NCBI GenBank assembly: GCA_964434675.1
Contig: CAYSWN010000004.1
Coordinates: 28,558 to 92,557, forward strand
Length of the DNA: 64,000 nucleotides
Reading direction: 5' to 3'
Origin: IGN3 sp964434675
Lineage (GTDB): Bacteria > Bacteroidota > Ignavibacteria > Ignavibacteriales > Ignavibacteriaceae
Under the pieces are notes generated by a model, which had not been told where the DNA came from, did not search any database, and saw only the letters and a list, made by a program, of their open reading frames with translations. The position numbers and the translations under genes are program-made. Below are positions 17,983 through 27,960 of the stretch, in pieces (position 1 is the first letter of the stretch; each line of letters starts with the position of its first letter).

Positions 17983-19062
17983 ATGAATTTATTAGAACGA
18001 TTAGAAAAAATTAAACTGCGTTTTGATCAATTAAACTCGCAGTTATCTGATGCAGCTAATACAAATGATTTTGAGAAGATTAAGAATCTAAATAAAGAAA
18101 GATTAAATCTTGAAGAAATAATTGCTGCACACGAAAAATATTCGTCCGTAATAAAAAATATCGAAGGTAATTTAGAAATCATTAATTCATCGCATGAAGC
18201 CGAGCTGATTGAAATGGCAGAATTAGAACTTGATGATTTTAAAAAACAAAAAGAAATTATGGAAGAAGAAATTAAAGCATTGCTCCTTCCAAAAGATCCT
18301 AACGATGATAAAAATATTATTATGGAAATCCGTGCAGGTACAGGCGGTGAAGAAGCTGCGTTGTTTGCAAATGATCTTTTCAGAATGTATTCTCGTTATG
18401 CAGAAATATGCGGATGGAAATACGAGTTAATCGATTTGAGCGAAACCGGTTTAGGTGGAATTAAAGAAGTCGTGTTTTCAATAACCGGACAAAGCGTTTA
18501 CGGTAATTTAAAATTTGAATCAGGTGTTCATCGTGTACAGCGTGTTCCTGAAACTGAAGGAAGTGGAAGAGTTCACACTTCAGCGGCATCTGTAGCTGTT
18601 ATGTTAGAAGTTGAAGATGTTGAAGTTTATGTGAATATGAACGATGTTAAAATTGATATTTTTAGATCCGGCGGTGCAGGTGGACAGAATGTGAACAAAG
18701 TTGAAACTGCGGTCAGAATGACTCATCTGCCAACCGGACTTGTAGTTCAATGCCAGGATGAAAGATCGCAACTAAAAAACAGAGTTAAAGCGATGAAAGT
18801 TTTAAAAGCCAGACTTTATGATCTTGAATTGAAAAAACATAATGCCGAACAATCTGCTTTAAGAAAAGCAATGGTTGGAAGTGGTGATAGAAGTGATAAA
18901 ATAAGGACTTACAATTATCCGCAAAATAGAATTACAGATCATCGAATAGGGCTTACATTATACAACTTATCAAATATAATGGAAGGACATTGCGAAGAGT
19001 TAATTGAGCAGTTAAAGATTGCGGATAAAACTGAAAAACTTCAAGCCGTTGATACAGAATAA
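17983..19062 (+). CDS. prfA: Peptide chain release factor 1
   Basis: 359 residues, the usual RF1 size. It recognises UAA and UAG in the ribosomal A site and triggers peptide release. The catalytic GGQ is at 233-235 in SGGAGGQNVNKVETAVR. The codon-recognition tripeptide is PET at 189-191 in the RVPETEGSGRVHTSAA context, matching the P-x-T pattern of RF1 and not the SPF of RF2. The end DHRIGLTLYNL is typical. Two in-frame ATGs lie close together near 17978-17983. Its usual partner prmC (hemK methyltransferase) is not adjacent in this window. Cytosolic. Confidence 0.97.
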   Translation: MNLLERLEKIKLRFDQLNSQLSDAANTNDFEKIKNLNKERLNLEEIIAAHEKYSSVIKNIEGNLEIINSSHEAELIEMAELELDDFKKQKEIMEEEIKALLLPKDPNDDKNIIMEIRAGTGGEEAALFANDLFRMYSRYAEICGWKYELIDLSETGLGGIKEVVFSITGQSVYGNLKFESGVHRVQRVPETEGSGRVHTSAASVAVMLEVEDVEVYVNMNDVKIDIFRSGGAGGQNVNKVETAVRMTHLPTGLVVQCQDERSQLKNRVKAMKVLKARLYDLELKKHNAEQSALRKAMVGSGDRSDKIRTYNYPQNRITDHRIGLTLYNLSNIMEGHCEELIEQLKIADKTEKLQAVDTE

Positions 19063-19084
19063 TGTTTTATTCTTATTCCGGCTA

Positions 19085-20656
19085 CTAAGGACTGTTTTTT
19101 ACACTAATCAAAATTAAACTAATATCATCATCGTATTCTGAACCGGTAAATTCATCAAACTTTTTTTGGATAATCTCTAGTGGGTTTTCATCGGGCTTAA
19201 CATTTTTAATTATTTCATAAAGTCTGTGTTCACCAAAACTTTCTGAAGTTTTAGCTCTGGAATCAGTAATTCCATCTGTGGTTAAATAGACTTGTTCGCC
19301 TTCTTTAAGCTGCAAAACATTGTCTTCGTAATCACCAGTTTTAGAAAAACCAAGCAGTAATCCTTTAGACTTTATACTTAATAGTTCACCATTAATAGTC
19401 TTATAGATGATGGGTATATCTCCCGCACCAGAATATTTTAGTTCTTTAGTTTTATTATTAATAATTATGATAGAAAGCGTAGCAAAAACTTCAGAAATTT
19501 TTGTATCACCATATACTGTAAGATTAACCTGCTGCAAAATTTCTGATGGAGAATATTCTTTTGCATTTTGTAATACGCTTCTAAGTGCGCTTCTAATATA
19601 TCCGGCATAAGCGTAAGCAAAATACCATGCACCCCATTTTTTACCCATTACATCGCCAAGAATTATTACCAGATTATCTTCATCAAGTTGATAATAATCC
19701 AAAAAATCTCCGCCAGGAATTCCTTTAAAAGGGATATGCATATGCGAAATTGAAAAACCATCAAACACGGGAAAAGTATCGGGAACTACCTTGGTTCTGA
19801 GCGAACTTGTTGCTTCCTGCAGCTCCGAAATTACTTTTTTTCTTTCATTGCCAAGACTTTTTATTATTGCCGAAACTTTTGCAACTACTAATTTTGGTCC
19901 AGCAGTTTTAACAACATAATCTGTTATTGCTAAATCATATCCTTCCAAAATATCTTCTTCGCTACCCTTTGCAGTAAGAAAAATAAATGGAATATCTTTT
20001 AAAGATGGGATTTCAAGAAGCATTCTTCTAAATTCAAAACCATCAACTTTTGGCATCATAATATCAGAAACAATCACATCCGGAATTTTATACTTAATAA
20101 TTTCCATTGCTTCATCAACACTGTTTGCAACTGTACATTCATATCCGGCTTTTTCAAGATTATATTTAAATAATCTGGACATTGAAGTATCATCATCAAC
20201 AAATAAAATTTTGGGAGTTACTTCATCAAAAGATTTTTTTAAACTTTTTCTTATTCCATACGTTCTGTAAATATCTGATCTTCTGATTAACGCCTGTGTT
20301 TTTAATATTAATTCTTTAATATCAAAAGGCTTTGTAATGATATCATCGCCGCCTGATTCAACAGCTTTGGATTTATCTTCAAGAGTGTTTTTTGCGGTTA
20401 CAAATATGAATGGAAGAAATCTATGATTTTCATTCTCGCGTACTTTTTGGCAAAACTCAAATCCATCCATACCTTCCATTGTTACATCGGAAAGAACGAG
20501 ATCTATTTTTTCAGTTTTCAGAATATCAAAAGCCTGATAGGTGTTTTCAGCTTCAAAGGGAATGAAGTTGTTTAACTTCAAATGATGCGTAATAAGTTTT
20601 CTTATAGTTTTATCATCATCAATAATTAAAACTGATCTTTTTTCGGATTCGGACAT
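19085..20656 (-). CDS. Double-receiver response regulator with PP2C-type (RsbU/SpoIIE) phosphatase domain
   Basis: 523 residues. Receiver 1 spans about 8-125 with phosphoacceptor D57 (LVLSDVTM) and K109 in TKPF. Receiver 2 spans about 147-265 with D198 (VIVSDIMMP); its later lysine is in DYVVKTAG. A short coiled linker leads into a PP2C/SpoIIE phosphatase from about 300 to the end, with PGGDFLDYY, ILGDVMGKK, TTDGITDSR and DDISLILI metal-site motifs. The likely substrate is the phosphorylated STAS protein encoded just upstream (20730). Fourth gene of the signalling operon 23716 to 19085. Cytosolic. Two receivers in series before the output suggest integration of two phosphorelay inputs. Confidence 0.92.
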   Translation of the reverse strand: MSESEKRSVLIIDDDKTIRKLITHHLKLNNFIPFEAENTYQAFDILKTEKIDLVLSDVTMEGMDGFEFCQKVRENENHRFLPFIFVTAKNTLEDKSKAVESGGDDIITKPFDIKELILKTQALIRRSDIYRTYGIRKSLKKSFDEVTPKILFVDDDTSMSRLFKYNLEKAGYECTVANSVDEAMEIIKYKIPDVIVSDIMMPKVDGFEFRRMLLEIPSLKDIPFIFLTAKGSEEDILEGYDLAITDYVVKTAGPKLVVAKVSAIIKSLGNERKKVISELQEATSSLRTKVVPDTFPVFDGFSISHMHIPFKGIPGGDFLDYYQLDEDNLVIILGDVMGKKWGAWYFAYAYAGYIRSALRSVLQNAKEYSPSEILQQVNLTVYGDTKISEVFATLSIIIINNKTKELKYSGAGDIPIIYKTINGELLSIKSKGLLLGFSKTGDYEDNVLQLKEGEQVYLTTDGITDSRAKTSESFGEHRLYEIIKNVKPDENPLEIIQKKFDEFTGSEYDDDISLILISVKNSP

Positions 20657-20729
20657 CTATTAACAACTTAGTTTATAATTTATTTGATGAAAACTTTTAA
20701 TCATATTTTAAATCCATATTAAAAAATAT

Positions 20730-21068
20730 TTACTTAAAACTTTGTACTGCTTCATCGCTTGATTTGAAAGACTCAAAAACACGATACATTCTTGTTAATT
20801 CAAACATCGAATGCACGGCTGGTTGAAATCCTACCAATCGAAGATCACCGCCAAGTCCTGTTAATTTTTTTAATGAAACGACAAGACTGCCAAGAAAAGT
20901 AGAATCAATAAACTCGCAAGTTGAAAGATCTACAACTATTTTTTTAAAGCCTCTTTGCATTTCATTTACAAGCACTTGTTTAAATTCTTCAGCTTCAACT
21001 AAAGTTGCTCTTTTAAGATTTACCGTTAATACGATAACATCATCTAAATCTTGTCTAAAAAATTCCAT
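20730..21068 (-). CDS. STAS-domain anti-sigma factor antagonist (SpoIIAA/RsbV-like)
   Basis: 112 residues, the size of a free STAS protein. The phosphorylation loop is at residues 52-57, EFIDST, with Ser56 the expected phosphoacceptor, followed by FLGSLVVSLKKL. In partner-switch systems the unphosphorylated form binds an anti-sigma kinase and frees a sigma factor or other target; a PP2C phosphatase resets it. Such a phosphatase is the next gene (19085). No anti-sigma HATPase kinase is in the window, so the partner must be elsewhere. AGAGGGA lies nine bases upstream of the ATG. It follows the NtrC-type gene by 14 bases. Confidence 0.9.
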   Translation of the reverse strand: MEFFRQDLDDVIVLTVNLKRATLVEAEEFKQVLVNEMQRGFKKIVVDLSTCEFIDSTFLGSLVVSLKKLTGLGGDLRLVGFQPAVHSMFELTRMYRVFESFKSSDEAVQSFK

Positions 21069-21082
21069 ATTATTTTTTCCCT

Positions 21083-22465
21083 CTACTCTGTTGATCTGTT
21101 TTCGATTTTATATTTATCCATTAACCTGTAGATTGTTGCTCTGCCAAGTTGCAATCTTTTAGCTGCTTCAACAATATTACCGTTTGTAATATTCAAAGCG
21201 TGTCGTATGGATTCTTCTTTTAATTTTTCAAAAGGAATTACCGTTTCATCACTAAATAACGGACCGGTATATTCAACTCCGCTCGAACTTTCACCAGAAC
21301 GTAAATGCGCTGGTAAATCATCAACATCAATTGTATCCTTATCTGTAATAATTAAACATCGTTCGATTGTGTTTTCTAATTCTCTAACATTTCCGGGCCA
21401 ATTATATTCGTAAACAAGTTTTAAGGCACGCTTACTAAAACCTTTAGATGCTTTTTGAAGCTTTGCACTAAATTTTTGAATGAAATGTTCTGATAAAATC
21501 AATACATCGCTTTTACGTTGTCTTAATGGCGGAATTGAAATAGGGAAAGAGTTCAATCTATAATAAAGATCTTCTCTAAACTCTTTATTCTCTACGGCTT
21601 TTTTCAAATCTCTATTTGTTGCAGAAATAATTCTAACATCTGTTTTGATTAATTCTGTGCCTCCAACTCTTTCAAATTCTTTTTGCTGGATTACACGAAG
21701 AAGTTTAGCTTGAAGTAACATTTCAAGTTCACCAACTTCATCCAAAAATATTGTACCGCCTTTTGCAATTTCAAATTTACCTAGTTTACGGGCATGAGCA
21801 CCAGTAAAAGATCCTTTTTCATGACCAAATAATTCGCTCTCTAAAAGTTCGCGCGGAATTGAAGCACAATTAACCACCACAAAAGGTTTATCTTTTCTTT
21901 GTCCGTTATAATGGATTGCGCGAGCAATAAGTTCTTTACCAGTACCACTTTCACCATAAATTAAAACCGTAATATCATTGTGCAGTACTTTTGTCACAAG
22001 TTTAAAAACATCCTGCATCTTTCCATCTGATGAAATAATGCTATCAAAGCTGTATTCTTTTTTTACGTTCTCTTTTAAATTTTGCAGTTCACGGGTAAGA
22101 TCAAAATTCTTTATTGAATTTTTAATCGCAAGTTCTAACTTTTGCTGATCTATTGGTTTGGTAAAATAATCATAAGCACCATATCTAAGAGCTTCAACGG
22201 CTACTTCTATGCTACCTTGCGCAGAGAGCATTATAACCGGAATATTTTCATCAAACTGCTTAATACGTTTAAGCGTTTCAATTCCATCCATTCCCGGAAG
22301 CATAATATCCAAAAGAACAACATCTGGTTTTTTGCTAAGATTTTTTAAAGCATCTTCAGCATTAGAAAAAGTTTCTACTTGATACTTCCATTTATCTTTA
22401 GCCCAATAACTAAGCAGTTTTGAAATTGCTTGTTCATCATCTACAATAAAGATCAGTTTTTCCAC
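21083..22465 (-). CDS. NtrC-family sigma-54-dependent response regulator
   Basis: 460 residues. Receiver 1-120 with phosphoacceptor D53 (VVLLDIMLP). The AAA+ domain has Walker A GESGTGKE at 171-178, sigma-54 contact loop GSFTGA at 218-223 and Walker B GGTIFLDE. A Fis-type helix-turn-helix ends the protein (NIVEAAKRLQLGRATIYRLM). When phosphorylated it should form hexamers that open sigma-54 promoters. Start codon is GTG at 22463-22465, supported by AGGATAG eight bases upstream. It sits 18 bases after the histidine kinase gene, its probable partner, and before the STAS gene, linking enhancer-dependent transcription with partner switching in one operon. Confidence 0.94.
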   Translation of the reverse strand: MEKLIFIVDDEQAISKLLSYWAKDKWKYQVETFSNAEDALKNLSKKPDVVLLDIMLPGMDGIETLKRIKQFDENIPVIMLSAQGSIEVAVEALRYGAYDYFTKPIDQQKLELAIKNSIKNFDLTRELQNLKENVKKEYSFDSIISSDGKMQDVFKLVTKVLHNDITVLIYGESGTGKELIARAIHYNGQRKDKPFVVVNCASIPRELLESELFGHEKGSFTGAHARKLGKFEIAKGGTIFLDEVGELEMLLQAKLLRVIQQKEFERVGGTELIKTDVRIISATNRDLKKAVENKEFREDLYYRLNSFPISIPPLRQRKSDVLILSEHFIQKFSAKLQKASKGFSKRALKLVYEYNWPGNVRELENTIERCLIITDKDTIDVDDLPAHLRSGESSSGVEYTGPLFSDETVIPFEKLKEESIRHALNITNGNIVEAAKRLQLGRATIYRLMDKYKIENRSTE

Positions 22466-22483
22466 TTTTCTATCCTATTTTTT

Positions 22484-23716
22484 CTAATCTCGAATATTCT
22501 TTAATAGTTTTATCAATACAGAGGTTCCTTTATTGGATTCGCTCTGAATACTGATTAAACCCTTATGCAAATCTACAATTTGTTTTACAAAAACCAATCC
22601 CATCCCGGCACCGGAAATTTCAGAATCCGGGCGGTTTACACGATAAAATTTCTGGAAAAGATACGGTAAATCTTTCTCAGGAATTCCAATTCCTGTATCC
22701 GTTATAATTATTTCAACCTCGCGAAATAAATTATTCAGGATAACTTTAATCCTTCCGCCTTCTTTAGAAAATTTTATAGCATTTTCAAGTAACGAGTCTA
22801 ACGCTTGCAGCAACCGTTCTTCATCCGCTTCAATCATTATCTCTTCATAAGGTGCTTCTAATGTTAAAATAAGATTTTTTGCAGTCAGTTCTGCTTTACT
22901 ATTATCGATCATTCGCTTAATTAATTTAACAATATTAACCTTAGATTTATTAAGCGCAATCCTTCCCGTTTCCATTCGGGATATATCCAAAACATCATTT
23001 ATAAGTTTTGCTAATCTTTTACCTTCATTAAGGATAATTAAATTAAATTCGTTTCGCATTTCTGTCGGCATATTTGGATCGGATGCGATTGTTTCAGAAA
23101 ATCCAACTATTGAGGCAAGCGGTGTACGCATTTCGTGTGAGATGTTAGAAACAAATTCACTTTTCATTTTATTCAATTCATCTAACATCATTCTGTGGTG
23201 TGATGATCTTGCTCTTTCTAAAGCTATAAGCCTTTCAGCCTCCATTAGTTTTGGTTTAATAACTGCCAACTCGTTTTCAAGTTTTCTTAGAAGAGTTACT
23301 TCTTTTCCCACCCCAAGCAGACCAATAATTTTATTTTCTCTTCGTATCGTTCTAATATTTACCTGGTATCGATTTATTTTTTCATATCGATTTATAAGTG
23401 AAGCTTCAAAAAAGGAGTTATCGTTTTTAAGCGCAAGATTAATTGAGGCATTTACAAGCTGCGTGTGCATCGGATCAATTAAATCCATAAAATGTTTGCC
23501 AATTAATTCCTCAGCAGTATAATCTAAGGTTGATGCTCCAAACTGATTAATGGAAAGAATTAAACCTCCTTCATCGAGAATAAAAAATAATTCCTTTGCC
23601 ACATCAAAAAGACCAAGGAAAAGTTCTTTCCAGTCTCCAAGCTCAAGTAATTTTTCAAGATCAAAGTTGTTTGATGATCCTAAATTTGTTTTTTCTTCCA
23701 CTAATTTTTCGAACAT
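22484..23716 (-). CDS. PAS-domain sensor histidine kinase
   Basis: 410 residues. A PAS domain spans about 33-145. A coiled coil (about 140-185) leads to the dimerisation/phosphotransfer domain with H194 in ISHEMRTPLAS. The ATPase domain holds NAIKFS (N box), DTGIGIP (G1) and GAGMGLVFVKQI (G2). No transmembrane segment, so it senses a cytosolic cue. First gene of the operon with the NtrC-type regulator, STAS protein and PP2C regulator, which makes the 21083 product its most likely phosphorylation partner. The upstream 110 bases show no clear promoter motif. Confidence 0.93.
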   Translation of the reverse strand: MFEKLVEEKTNLGSSNNFDLEKLLELGDWKELFLGLFDVAKELFFILDEGGLILSINQFGASTLDYTAEELIGKHFMDLIDPMHTQLVNASINLALKNDNSFFEASLINRYEKINRYQVNIRTIRRENKIIGLLGVGKEVTLLRKLENELAVIKPKLMEAERLIALERARSSHHRMMLDELNKMKSEFVSNISHEMRTPLASIVGFSETIASDPNMPTEMRNEFNLIILNEGKRLAKLINDVLDISRMETGRIALNKSKVNIVKLIKRMIDNSKAELTAKNLILTLEAPYEEIMIEADEERLLQALDSLLENAIKFSKEGGRIKVILNNLFREVEIIITDTGIGIPEKDLPYLFQKFYRVNRPDSEISGAGMGLVFVKQIVDLHKGLISIQSESNKGTSVLIKLLKNIRD

Positions 23717-23826
23717 CTTTTGATAAGTAATTACTATAAAATCTTATTGAATAACGGGTTAGAAAATAGCAAGTTTGTGATTGGAAATCAATCGTTGATG
23801 AGAACTAAATATAGTTTACACATAGC

Positions 23827-26800
23827 TTAATTATTGATTTTTTCCTTTTGAAGAGCTTCATAATATTTTCTTATAAGCTCTTCATAATCTTTGTTGTAAC
23901 CTTCCTGCACTGCACGATTCAACTCATCTTTTAATTTTTCTTTTCCTTTTTGATTAGAAAGATTTAATTCGGCTGGACTGTTGCGTGTAAAATTATTTCC
24001 GCTTTCAGATTTTCTCTCCTTTTCAAAATCTCTTTCATTAATAGATTTTTGCGCATCCAAAAGTTTTGATAAAATCTTTTCCTGTTTCTGAATCAAATCA
24101 TCGCTTAACTTTTCTGTATTCATATCAGTTACAACTTCACGCATTTGATTAACAATATTTTCAAGATCAGCAGGAATCTTTTTAGACTCACCGCTTTGTT
24201 TTGCTTCTTTATTTAATTGCTCAAGTGATTTCTGAATCATTTGCTGTTGTTGTGCAAGCCTTTGCATTTGTCCTTGCTGTTCCGGTGATAATTGACCTTG
24301 CTGCATTTGTTTTAACATTTGCGTCATATTATTTAAATCCATCTGCTGTCCGCTCATTTTTTGTAACTGCTGCATTAAGGACATCATTCCGCCGCTTCCG
24401 CTGCCGCCCTGCATCATCGATTCAAGTGAACTCTTCATCATATTTGCAGCTTCATTCAAGTGCATCATAGCATCGCCTTGCGAAAGAGTTGCCATGCTTC
24501 CGTTTCTGTTCTGCATCGATTGCATTGACTCATTCATTTTTTGATTTGCATTTCCGAGAGCTTTTCCCATTTCAGGTGAGATTGCAAATGTTTTTTGAGA
24601 TAACTCGGACATTTGTTCTAAAAGTTTATTTAGATTTTTTTTGATATCGTTTTGCTTCTGCAAATTCTGCTCAAACTGGGATGAATTCGGATCAACATTT
24701 TGCAATTTATTTTTTAGTTCTTCCTGCTGTTTTGATAAAGACAAAATATTATCAAGAATGCGCATCATATCAGTAAAAGTTTGCATTTGATTTTCCTGCT
24801 GCATCTGTTCCTGCATTTGCTGCATTGATGATTTCATCTGCTGCATATTTTTAGAAAGCTGCTGCTGATTTTTTTGTGCCTTTTGTTTTTGATTTTGTTT
24901 TAAATCTTCTTTTGCCTGATCAGATAACTTTTCATTTTCTTCTTTCTCAAATTCTTCCTGCAGCTTTTCCATTTCTTCATTCGGCATATCTTTAAGTTCG
25001 CTCATTTTATCTTTAAGCTCATCCATCTTTTCTTTTAAACGATCCAGCTCTTTGGAAATTTCATCCTGCTTTTTACTAAGTTCATCTGATTTTTTTTGAT
25101 CAGATAAATCACTCTTTTTTGTTTCTTCGCTAAGTTCATTTTGTTTCTGTTCAAGATTTTCAGCACGCTTAACCATCTCATCCATTTTCTGTTCAACTTG
25201 CAATCGTTTAAGCAGATTCATTGTTCGCTCAATACTTTTCTTAAACTTATCCTCATCCATTTTCATCTGGTTCATCGCATCCTGTGTTTGATTGCGGTTC
25301 ATCTTTTCAAGTGCATCCTGCATTTTCTGCATCGCTTTCTTCATTTCATCACTCGTCATCTCATCCATCAACTTCTGCAATTCCATATACTTTTCAAGTG
25401 TCTCTTCAGAAAGTAATTTATTTTGTTGAAGTTCATTCTGCATTTTTTTTAACTGTTCGCTTGCGCTTTCCATTTTTTCCTGAAGCTTTTCAAACTTATC
25501 CAACGCTTGTTCAATTTTTTCTTTTTCCTCCCAAGTTATTTCCTGCTTATCCTGTTTTAAATCTTTATCAATTTTTTCTAATTCTTTTTTTAGCTCTTCA
25601 GCTTCTTTTAAAGTTTTCTTCATTTCATCCTGAACATCATCTTGAGTTTCATCAGCGTTAGCCAAAATTTCATCAAGCGAAGGAACTCGCACATTAATGA
25701 TTTGCGTTTTTGCAGATTTTGGTCCGCTTATATTATCATTATCAAAAACTTCTAAATAAAAAGAGTAAACATCATTAACTGCAGGATTTATTTGTGTAAG
25801 ATTCCAAATATGATCTACAATTTGTTCTTTTATTTTTTTATCGATAGCAATTTCTAAAGTAGAAAATTTTTCCTGCACAGGTTCATATCTTGATGAAGAA
25901 AGTTTGTAATTAAGATTAAGTTTTGAAAATCCATAATCATCAATTATTTTAACTTCAATTGCAACTCTGCTGTCGTTAGCAAGATTTATATCTTGTTTTG
26001 GATACGCTAACTCAATATTCGGATTGCTATCATAATTTGCTTTAATATAATATCTAACCGGCTGAATATTTTGATTTTCATTTAAATCATATAATAAAAT
26101 TACATAAGAATTATCTTTCCTAATTTTAAAAGAACCTTTTACCAAATTATTTTGCACAGTCAAGTTCGTTTTAGTTGAGTCTTCAAATTCAATGTATGCA
26201 GATTTTAATTCTTTGTTTGATGATAAATTAATCTCAACTGTACTTCCAATTAGCGCAGAGATATTTCCGTTATCTTTTTGTTCGATAATCGGAATGCCTG
26301 AATATCCTGGTGAAATAACTTTTACATCCATCGATCTTATAACCGGGCGATCAATAACGCTAATTTTAAACTCTTCACTTTTTATATCTTCGGCAGAAGC
26401 ATAATAATTTAAAGATGAGCGAAGCTGCTGTATCGAAAATTTGTAATTACCCACAGAGTCTTTTTGAAGCTCGTTTTCTTCAAAATTTGTTTGCGATTCT
26501 TCTCGCGTTAGTAAAAATATTTTTTTAGGAATTTCACCTTTAACTCGAATAACAAAATCAACGTTTTCTCCTTTTGTTATTTCTGTATTGCCGGGAAAAA
26601 CTTCAAAATAAAATTTTGCAGGGGGAATAAATTCCTGATTAAAATTTGCCAATCTGTTTGATGCAGCCTGCAATCCAGGAACAGTAATAAAAAGTAAAGC
26701 AGATAAGATTATTAGAGATAAAAAATAAACTGAAAACTTTTTAACTTTAGTAAAATCAACAATACTTTCAAAGCTGATCGGCTTAGCTCTTTCATAAACA

Positions 26801-27210
26801 TTTTTAAATGCTGCATCAAGCAAATTAGTTGAGTAAAGTAATTTTGATTTATCGTTAGAAACAAGCTGCATTGCGTTTAAAAGATCATCCTTAATTTCTG
26901 GGAAATATTTTCCCACTTTGTTTGCGGAATAAAAATAATCCCACTTTTTAAATACATTAAAATATTTCAAGAGTGGAATTAGAATCAAATAGCTCACAGA
27001 TCCAATTGCAGTAATAACTAAAATAAAAAACAAAATAGTTCTAACTAACGATTTGAGGTTTGAGACTAATTCTATGAAACTAAAAAAAGTGAAAACTGCG
27101 AGAATTATTATTGAAGCAAATAATAATCCTTTTAAAAAAAGTGCGGCATACTCTTTCTTGATAAGTAATTCTAATTTATTAATTATTTCTTTGTAAAAAC
27201 TTGTATTCAT
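23827..27210 (-). CDS. DUF4175 family large membrane-anchored coiled-coil protein
   Basis: 1127 residues. Three hydrophobic helices near 25-45, 55-80 and 158-180 anchor the N-terminus. About 190-500 is a periplasmic beta-rich region (for example FYFEVFPGNTEITKGENVDFV). From about 520 to 1080 it is a very long coiled coil rich in Gln, Met, Lys and Glu, with long runs of KKMQ/EQ repeats and a Gly-Ser-Met-rich break near 925-945. This is the DUF4175 architecture, whose function is not established. It overlaps nothing and lies two bases after the DUF4159 gene, its usual neighbour. The family is often found near MoxR, DUF58 and BatA genes; here the BatA-like gene is 8 kb away at 35112. Confidence 0.85.
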   Translation of the reverse strand: MNTSFYKEIINKLELLIKKEYAALFLKGLLFASIIILAVFTFFSFIELVSNLKSLVRTILFFILVITAIGSVSYLILIPLLKYFNVFKKWDYFYSANKVGKYFPEIKDDLLNAMQLVSNDKSKLLYSTNLLDAAFKNVYERAKPISFESIVDFTKVKKFSVYFLSLIILSALLFITVPGLQAASNRLANFNQEFIPPAKFYFEVFPGNTEITKGENVDFVIRVKGEIPKKIFLLTREESQTNFEENELQKDSVGNYKFSIQQLRSSLNYYASAEDIKSEEFKISVIDRPVIRSMDVKVISPGYSGIPIIEQKDNGNISALIGSTVEINLSSNKELKSAYIEFEDSTKTNLTVQNNLVKGSFKIRKDNSYVILLYDLNENQNIQPVRYYIKANYDSNPNIELAYPKQDINLANDSRVAIEVKIIDDYGFSKLNLNYKLSSSRYEPVQEKFSTLEIAIDKKIKEQIVDHIWNLTQINPAVNDVYSFYLEVFDNDNISGPKSAKTQIINVRVPSLDEILANADETQDDVQDEMKKTLKEAEELKKELEKIDKDLKQDKQEITWEEKEKIEQALDKFEKLQEKMESASEQLKKMQNELQQNKLLSEETLEKYMELQKLMDEMTSDEMKKAMQKMQDALEKMNRNQTQDAMNQMKMDEDKFKKSIERTMNLLKRLQVEQKMDEMVKRAENLEQKQNELSEETKKSDLSDQKKSDELSKKQDEISKELDRLKEKMDELKDKMSELKDMPNEEMEKLQEEFEKEENEKLSDQAKEDLKQNQKQKAQKNQQQLSKNMQQMKSSMQQMQEQMQQENQMQTFTDMMRILDNILSLSKQQEELKNKLQNVDPNSSQFEQNLQKQNDIKKNLNKLLEQMSELSQKTFAISPEMGKALGNANQKMNESMQSMQNRNGSMATLSQGDAMMHLNEAANMMKSSLESMMQGGSGSGGMMSLMQQLQKMSGQQMDLNNMTQMLKQMQQGQLSPEQQGQMQRLAQQQQMIQKSLEQLNKEAKQSGESKKIPADLENIVNQMREVVTDMNTEKLSDDLIQKQEKILSKLLDAQKSINERDFEKERKSESGNNFTRNSPAELNLSNQKGKEKLKDELNRAVQEGYNKDYEELIRKYYEALQKEKINN

Positions 27211-27212
27211 TT

Positions 27213-27875
27213 CTATTTACTTAAAGCATAAACAATAATATTAGTGCCAAACTTAAGCGCTTCTTCTCTTTTATTTTGAGGGTCGTTATGAACTTCAGGA
27301 TCAGCCCAGCCATCGCTGGGATTTGATTCGTAAGTATATAACACAGCTAATTTCTCTCCATTGAATATTCCAAAAGATTGCGGAGGTTTTTTATCATGCT
27401 CATGAGTTTTAGGTGTTCCATTTTCCAACTTATAAAAAATATTAAATATCTTATTGCTGAACGGTAACTCTAAAAAGTTTTTTTCGGGATAAACCTTTTT
27501 CATTTCTCTGCGTATTGCTTTATCCAAACCATAGTCATCATCAATGTAAAGAAATCCGCCGTTATCTAAATAAGTTCTTAAGCGCTTTGCCTCATCGGAT
27601 GAGAACACAATATTTCCATGTCCGGTTAAAAACAAAAATGGATATGAAAAAATTTCATCCGATGCAACATCAACAAATTTATATTCCGCTTTTACTTTAA
27701 TGTTTGTATTTGCTTGCACAAATTTTAATAAATTAACTTCTGCGGATGGGTCATTGTACCAATCGCCGCCGCCGCTGTACTTAAGACGCGCAATCTGAAA
27801 TCCTGTTTCATTTTGTGCGTTTAAGGATACTGCAAATAAAAATACAAAAAGTAAAATGGTTTTCTTTATAATCAT
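27213..27875 (-). CDS. DUF4159 family exported protein
   Basis: 220 residues with a signal peptide (1-20, ends SLNAQ). The mature part begins with FQIARLKYSGGGDWYNDP, a hallmark of DUF4159, followed by PFLFLTGHGNIVFS and LDNGGFLYIDDDYG, resembling a glutamine-amidotransferase-like flavodoxin fold without a visible catalytic Cys. Function unknown. Predicted periplasmic or lipid-free exported. It is directly upstream of DUF4175 (two-base gap), a pairing that suggests the two proteins work together in the envelope. It is divergent from the EVE gene. Confidence 0.88.
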   Translation of the reverse strand: MIIKKTILLFVFLFAVSLNAQNETGFQIARLKYSGGGDWYNDPSAEVNLLKFVQANTNIKVKAEYKFVDVASDEIFSYPFLFLTGHGNIVFSSDEAKRLRTYLDNGGFLYIDDDYGLDKAIRREMKKVYPEKNFLELPFSNKIFNIFYKLENGTPKTHEHDKKPPQSFGIFNGEKLAVLYTYESNPSDGWADPEVHNDPQNKREEALKFGTNIIVYALSK

Positions 27876-27960
27876 TATGATTTAATATATTTACACATAA
27901 ATTGAATAGCAATTTAGAAAAATAGTATGAATTTATAAGTAGAATAATCGGAGTTTTATA

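Noticed and set aside
24201..25661. Long open frames on the plus strand opposite the DUF4175 gene.
   Set aside because: They are antisense shadows of the repetitive Gln/Lys-rich coding strand, with no homology-like features or ribosome binding sites.
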